This document shows, one piece after another, positions 60,831 through 64,000 of a DNA stretch of 64,000 bases. Position 1 is the stretch's first letter; the number at the start of each line of letters is the position of its first letter. The stretch is from Kondoa malvinella (taxonomy: Eukaryota > Basidiomycota > Agaricostilbomycetes > Agaricostilbales > Kondoaceae). Both the position numbers and the translations under genes were made by a program. The stretch lies in assembly GCA_039545315.1 (NCBI GenBank), contig BCIM01000004.1, positions 1 through 64,000 of the forward strand, written 5' to 3'. A model generated the notes under the pieces. The model was not told where the DNA came from, ran no database searches, and saw only the letters and a program-made list of their open reading frames with translations.

Positions 60831-61210
60831 GGTAGCTGTATCGTTTTGCGTGAGTGAAAAGGTTTCTGATGGTCGCAAGCAGTTGAAAGAGAAAGAAGCC
60901 TCGCAGTCAAGTACGACGCGTCAGTGCACCCTGAAGCTTTCGATTGCAGACGTCAGGTAATGCTATACCAATACACAACTTTCCAAAGCCTTGAATGCAA
61001 CTGAGACCGCCAACATCTCCCCATCGCTGTCCTCCGCCCGAAGTTCTGAACAATGACAATCAGCAATCAGCACATGTCGCGTGTGAGGAAAGACAAAGCC
61101 TACCACGTACCACCATACGATTCTCATCTCGGCTTCAGTCGAGAAATCCATCGGGAACGGCAGGTCTGAAGAAGTCGCATGAGTTTCGCAACGGGCAGCG
61201 TCTCGCTAGC
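60831..61210. other. Intergenic region
   Basis: No gene is seen between the start of the lysine-rich protein gene and the stop of the dioxygenase-like gene. Short frames on both strands are unsupported. Confidence 0.4.
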
Positions 61211-62511
61211 TCACCCCCATACAGCTAACGCTTCGTCGGACGCTGGTAAGTGTCCTGCAGGGTTCTTGTCATTGACTTGATCCCTACGAAATACCGATGA
61301 GCCACATCCTTCCAAAATCCAAAACAGAAACAGAACAGACGAATCACAATAGTGCTCAATAAGCTGATATAGCAACACATGGCATCAGCTGAGTACATAG
61401 AGCGGACCAGGAGCACGTACGAAAGATCCCATTGATTCAGGTTGGAACCAATAGTCGAAAACTTGAGATCCCAAGATGTCTAGAAATTCTACCTCAGAAC
61501 GAGACATGACAGATAAGAATGATCTTTACGTCTTCCTACACCCCAGCATGGCTTGTAACCTTTGCTCTCAAGCCATTGATGACCGATCATCTGAGTGTCA
61601 TAATCCTGAACTTCGAACGAGCAATGGTGAACACCGGTACGCTTGCTGTTCTCGCTGAAAAAGAAGGCGTGGTGGTCGACGTAGGTCTCGCCGAGATCAA
61701 AGTGGAGGAAAGCTGCGACGTCAACGTTGTCTGGTGTGTGCAGGATGCTATAGACCAGATGAGCTGCGTTCAATGAGGGCGACAAATAGCTTACTCTGAT
61801 GGTGTGAGAGTAAACCTGGACATGTAAAAGTCTAGAGTCTGCTTGTAGTTGGATACCAGAAGGCCAAAGTGGCCTAGCTTGTGCACGACTGCTGGCTGAG
61901 CTTCGAACCTATAACGAAGAAGTCAGTCGGGGAGAAGACGAGTCGATGAAGAGACTACCTGAGGAACTCGCCCTTCCTAGGCTTCTTGAGAGGAAAGTTG
62001 TTGATGCGAGTGATACCGGGATCTCTATCTTCGCCTTCTGCAATACCGAAAACGACATGGAAAGGTAGACCATCAGGATCCGTCGCAGAGACGATCTCTC
62101 CTCCGCCTGGACCTTCAAGTTTGAAAGGACCTTTAGCATTCGGTAGAGTCTTGGCTGCCTTCTCTAGATCTGCTCGAGAGCCAGCCATGAAGGCGCCGCC
62201 TTGGAATTCGGGTGTGGCAGTCTTGGTCGCTTTGTAGACGTAGGAATCGATACCAGAGCCACCTGATAAGTTTATCTGATTGAGTGGAGTTCCTATAGAG
62301 CTTCATATAGCATGGGCATACCAAAGTATAGCGTGTTGCCATCTTCTGATTTACCGGCCAAATGGAAACCAAAGTCTTGCAGAAATTGAGTCGCTAAGTT
62401 CAGATCAGGGTGCCCGTACATGACATGAGAGCAGCGGGTCTTGAGACGACCGCACATTTCAGCGCTTGTCTGACTCGCTGAGAACATCACGCACAATTCG
62501 AATTCTGTCAT
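61211..62511 (-). CDS. Extradiol ring-cleavage dioxygenase-like protein (glyoxalase/VOC fold)
   Basis: Two-domain vicinal-oxygen-chelate protein of the type I extradiol dioxygenase group, which opens catechol rings with Fe(II). N-terminal domain: CSHVMYGHPDLNLATQFLQD and FGFHLAGKSEDGNTLYF, then VSATDPDGLPFHVVFG. C-terminal domain: VHKLGHFGLLVSNYKQTLDF (first metal His in LGHFG), FLHFDLG, TGVHHCSFEVQDYDTQMIGH (second His) and LGSQVFDYWFQP joined by splicing to FLIEHYCD (EHY, the metal Glu), ending with the family-typical PASDEALAVWG at 61211. All three C-terminal ligands (His, His, Glu) are present. About 350 residues. Divergent from the FAH-family gene with 297 bases between start codons. The exact substrate cannot be told. 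Confidence 0.75.
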
Positions 62512-62808
62512 CTGCTTGAACCATGGCTGTTTTCTACTTCTATGTGCTTGTCCAAGAAGAGAGCTCGGGGAAAGCCTTCTCCTCCAAGGCCCTTTCGGCC
62601 ATTTCCAAGGACCATCGGCTATTTGGATTTTCCAGAATCGAAGTGCGCCTCTCCGACTGCTTACAATTAGCTGCGTTCTGTACCGTACAGCAACCAGTTA
62701 TAGTCTTGAAGTGAGTCCTTATCGAGCGAGAGCAATGTAAGCTGATGCGCTCGGCAGTAAGCCAATCACCCCAAAGTCAACCTTCCGCATACGAACAGCT
62801 AAAGAAAC
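62512..62808. promoter_or_regulatory. Shared divergent promoter of dioxygenase-like and FAH-family genes
   Basis: 297 bases separate the two start codons, which point away from each other. A 63-codon frame here (62523-62714) has no domain and is taken as chance. Coregulation of the two genes is an inference from arrangement and related chemistry. Confidence 0.45.
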
Positions 62809-63970
62809 ATGGCTTGGTCTCGCATACTACGCTTCGTTGCACAAGAGGATGGACAAGAGTACCTCGGGCAGCCTGTCGACTCAAAAGTAGACGTCGGCAA
62901 GGCTTTCGCTGCGGGAGAGAAAGTCAAGGTCAATGTCATCAAGAGCTCTGTCTTTGATAGCAATGCAGAGGTCTCTTCAGACTCTTCAGAGGAGAAGACT
63001 ATCAAGGAGGTGCGTATTCACTAACTATTCTTGAAAATCACCTTTTGACGTGTGTATCAGCTTCTATGCCCTCTCACAAAACAGCAAGTCAGCCTTATAC
63101 GATGTCTAGGCCTTAATTACAAGAAACACCAAGAAGAATCGGGCTATCCTCGTCCTCAGGAACCTCTGCTCTTCATCAAACCGCGCACCTCACTCTGCGG
63201 ACCAGGTCATTTGGTCATGCCAAAAGCCGTTGAAGGACAGCTGGACTTCGAGACAGAGTGAGCCTCCCTCTTCTGCTTGTATATGTAGCTTATGATGGTT
63301 TAGGCTAGCTGTGATAATAGGGAAAGACGCGAGAGATGTTTCGGAAAAGGAAGCTCTAAATTACGTTCTAGGGTTTGTCGACTTTTTCTCTCTCCGCGCC
63401 AATACTGATGGATAACAACAGATATGCGAGCGCGAATGATCTATCTGCCCGAAAGTTCCAGACTGCCAATTCTCAAATCTGCTTCGGCAAAGGGTTTGAC
63501 AACGCCTGCCCGATAGGTATGCCAAATCCCTCGTTTTCAGAAATGAGCTCAATTTGTTTGTATACAGGACCTGTGATCGTATCAGCTAGAGATATTCCGG
63601 ATCCACAGGCGCTGGACTTTGAAGGTCGAAAGGACGGGAAAGCCCAACAGGCGGACAGCACGAGGTGAGCCTGTTCAAGATTGCTAGTCTGACTCGGCTG
63701 ATCAAGTGCATAGCGATATGATCTTCAACGTAGCTGTTACTATCGCACATTGCTCTCAAGGAACGACGCTCGAGCAAGGTTCAGTCATTCTCATGGGCAC
63801 GCCAAAAGGTCTCTTTTCTCATTCATCTTGCTCGCTTGTTACTGACAGCCATTCAACCAGGCGTGGGACACTTTCAAAAGCCAGCCAATTACTTGACGGA
63901 AGGGAGCAGATTTGAAGTCGAGTTCAGTCATGGTCTAGGCACGCTTGTCAATACTTTCTCCTTCGCTTAG
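62809..63970 (+). CDS. Fumarylacetoacetate hydrolase (FAH) family protein
   Basis: Hydrolases/decarboxylases of this fold cleave C-C bonds of beta-diketo acids formed after aromatic ring opening. Start MAWSRILRFVAQEDGQEYLG; a small N-terminal domain; then the catalytic fold: IRCLGLNYKKHQEESG, LFIKPRTSLCGPG, LDFETELAVIIGK (with the metal-binding ExE acidic pair), YASANDLSARKFQ, CFGKGFDNACPIGP, VIVSARDIPDP, FNVAVTIAHCSQGTTLEQGS, VILMGTPKG, and the end VEFSHGLGTLVNTFSFA. Introns at about 63009-63060, 63260-63306, 63370-63421 and 63515-63568, and two more. About 300 residues, matching FAHD1/fumarylpyruvate hydrolase-like proteins. It ends 30 bases before the window edge. Confidence 0.85.
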
Positions 63971-64000
63971 AGTCCAATGCATGTCATGCTCTCTGTTCTA

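Noticed and set aside
62523..62714. 63-codon protein between the dioxygenase-like and FAH genes
   Set aside because: It overlaps the shared promoter, starts 12 bases from the other gene's start codon, and shows no domain.

Overview
This window is nuclear DNA from a gene-dense fungus, most likely a basidiomycete. It starts with a piece of the ribosomal RNA repeat (18S end, ITS1, 5.8S, ITS2, 28S start, all on the minus strand). Almost every protein gene is cut by several very short introns of about 44-60 bases with GT..CTRAY..AG signals. The products are typical fungal proteins: TRA1, eEF1B-gamma, threonine synthase, PRMT1, CK2-beta, HSF- and RFX-type factors, and a microbial rhodopsin. I do not name a species; the ITS at 294-844 would settle it. 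Exon joins were worked out by eye, so gene limits are firmer than individual splice sites.

Layout. 1-1290: truncated rDNA. 1303-4740: an intron-rich gene that reads as a tyrosine recombinase of the DUF3435/'captain' type, transcribed away from the rDNA break. 5037-12179: SUR7/claudin-like membrane protein, HSF-type regulator, and three unassigned genes. 12428-26190: eEF1B-gamma, RFX factor, PHAF1/UPF0183 protein, an amidohydrolase-like protein that seems to lack metal ligands, PRMT1, and threonine synthase. 26449-34754: a large disordered unknown, an ankyrin protein, CK2-beta, and a light-driven-pump type rhodopsin. 35139-47137: TRA1, the giant pseudokinase scaffold of SAGA/NuA4. 47729-54988: alpha/beta hydrolase, FAD monooxygenase, mitochondrial dicarboxylate carrier, and an unassigned GIY-YIG-type nuclease. 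55651-57687: an inverted, internally deleted second TRA1 copy. 58279-63970: a lysine-rich unknown, then a divergent pair made of an extradiol-dioxygenase-like enzyme and an FAH-family hydrolase.

How genes may work together. Transcription and chromatin functions recur (HSF, RFX, TRA1, PRMT1), but nothing suggests one operon-like unit. The FAD aromatic monooxygenase, the extradiol-type dioxygenase and the FAH-family hydrolase could be three steps of aromatic-ring breakdown, and the last two share a 297-base promoter region.

The strangest features are: (1) a 1,819-base segment of TRA1 present twice in inverted orientation with the same 12 ambiguous bases in both copies, the second copy fused in frame to a diverged FATC end; (2) the captain-like recombinase beside broken rDNA; (3) the GIY-YIG protein; (4) a 58-base tandem duplication across an exon-intron border of the hydrolase gene.
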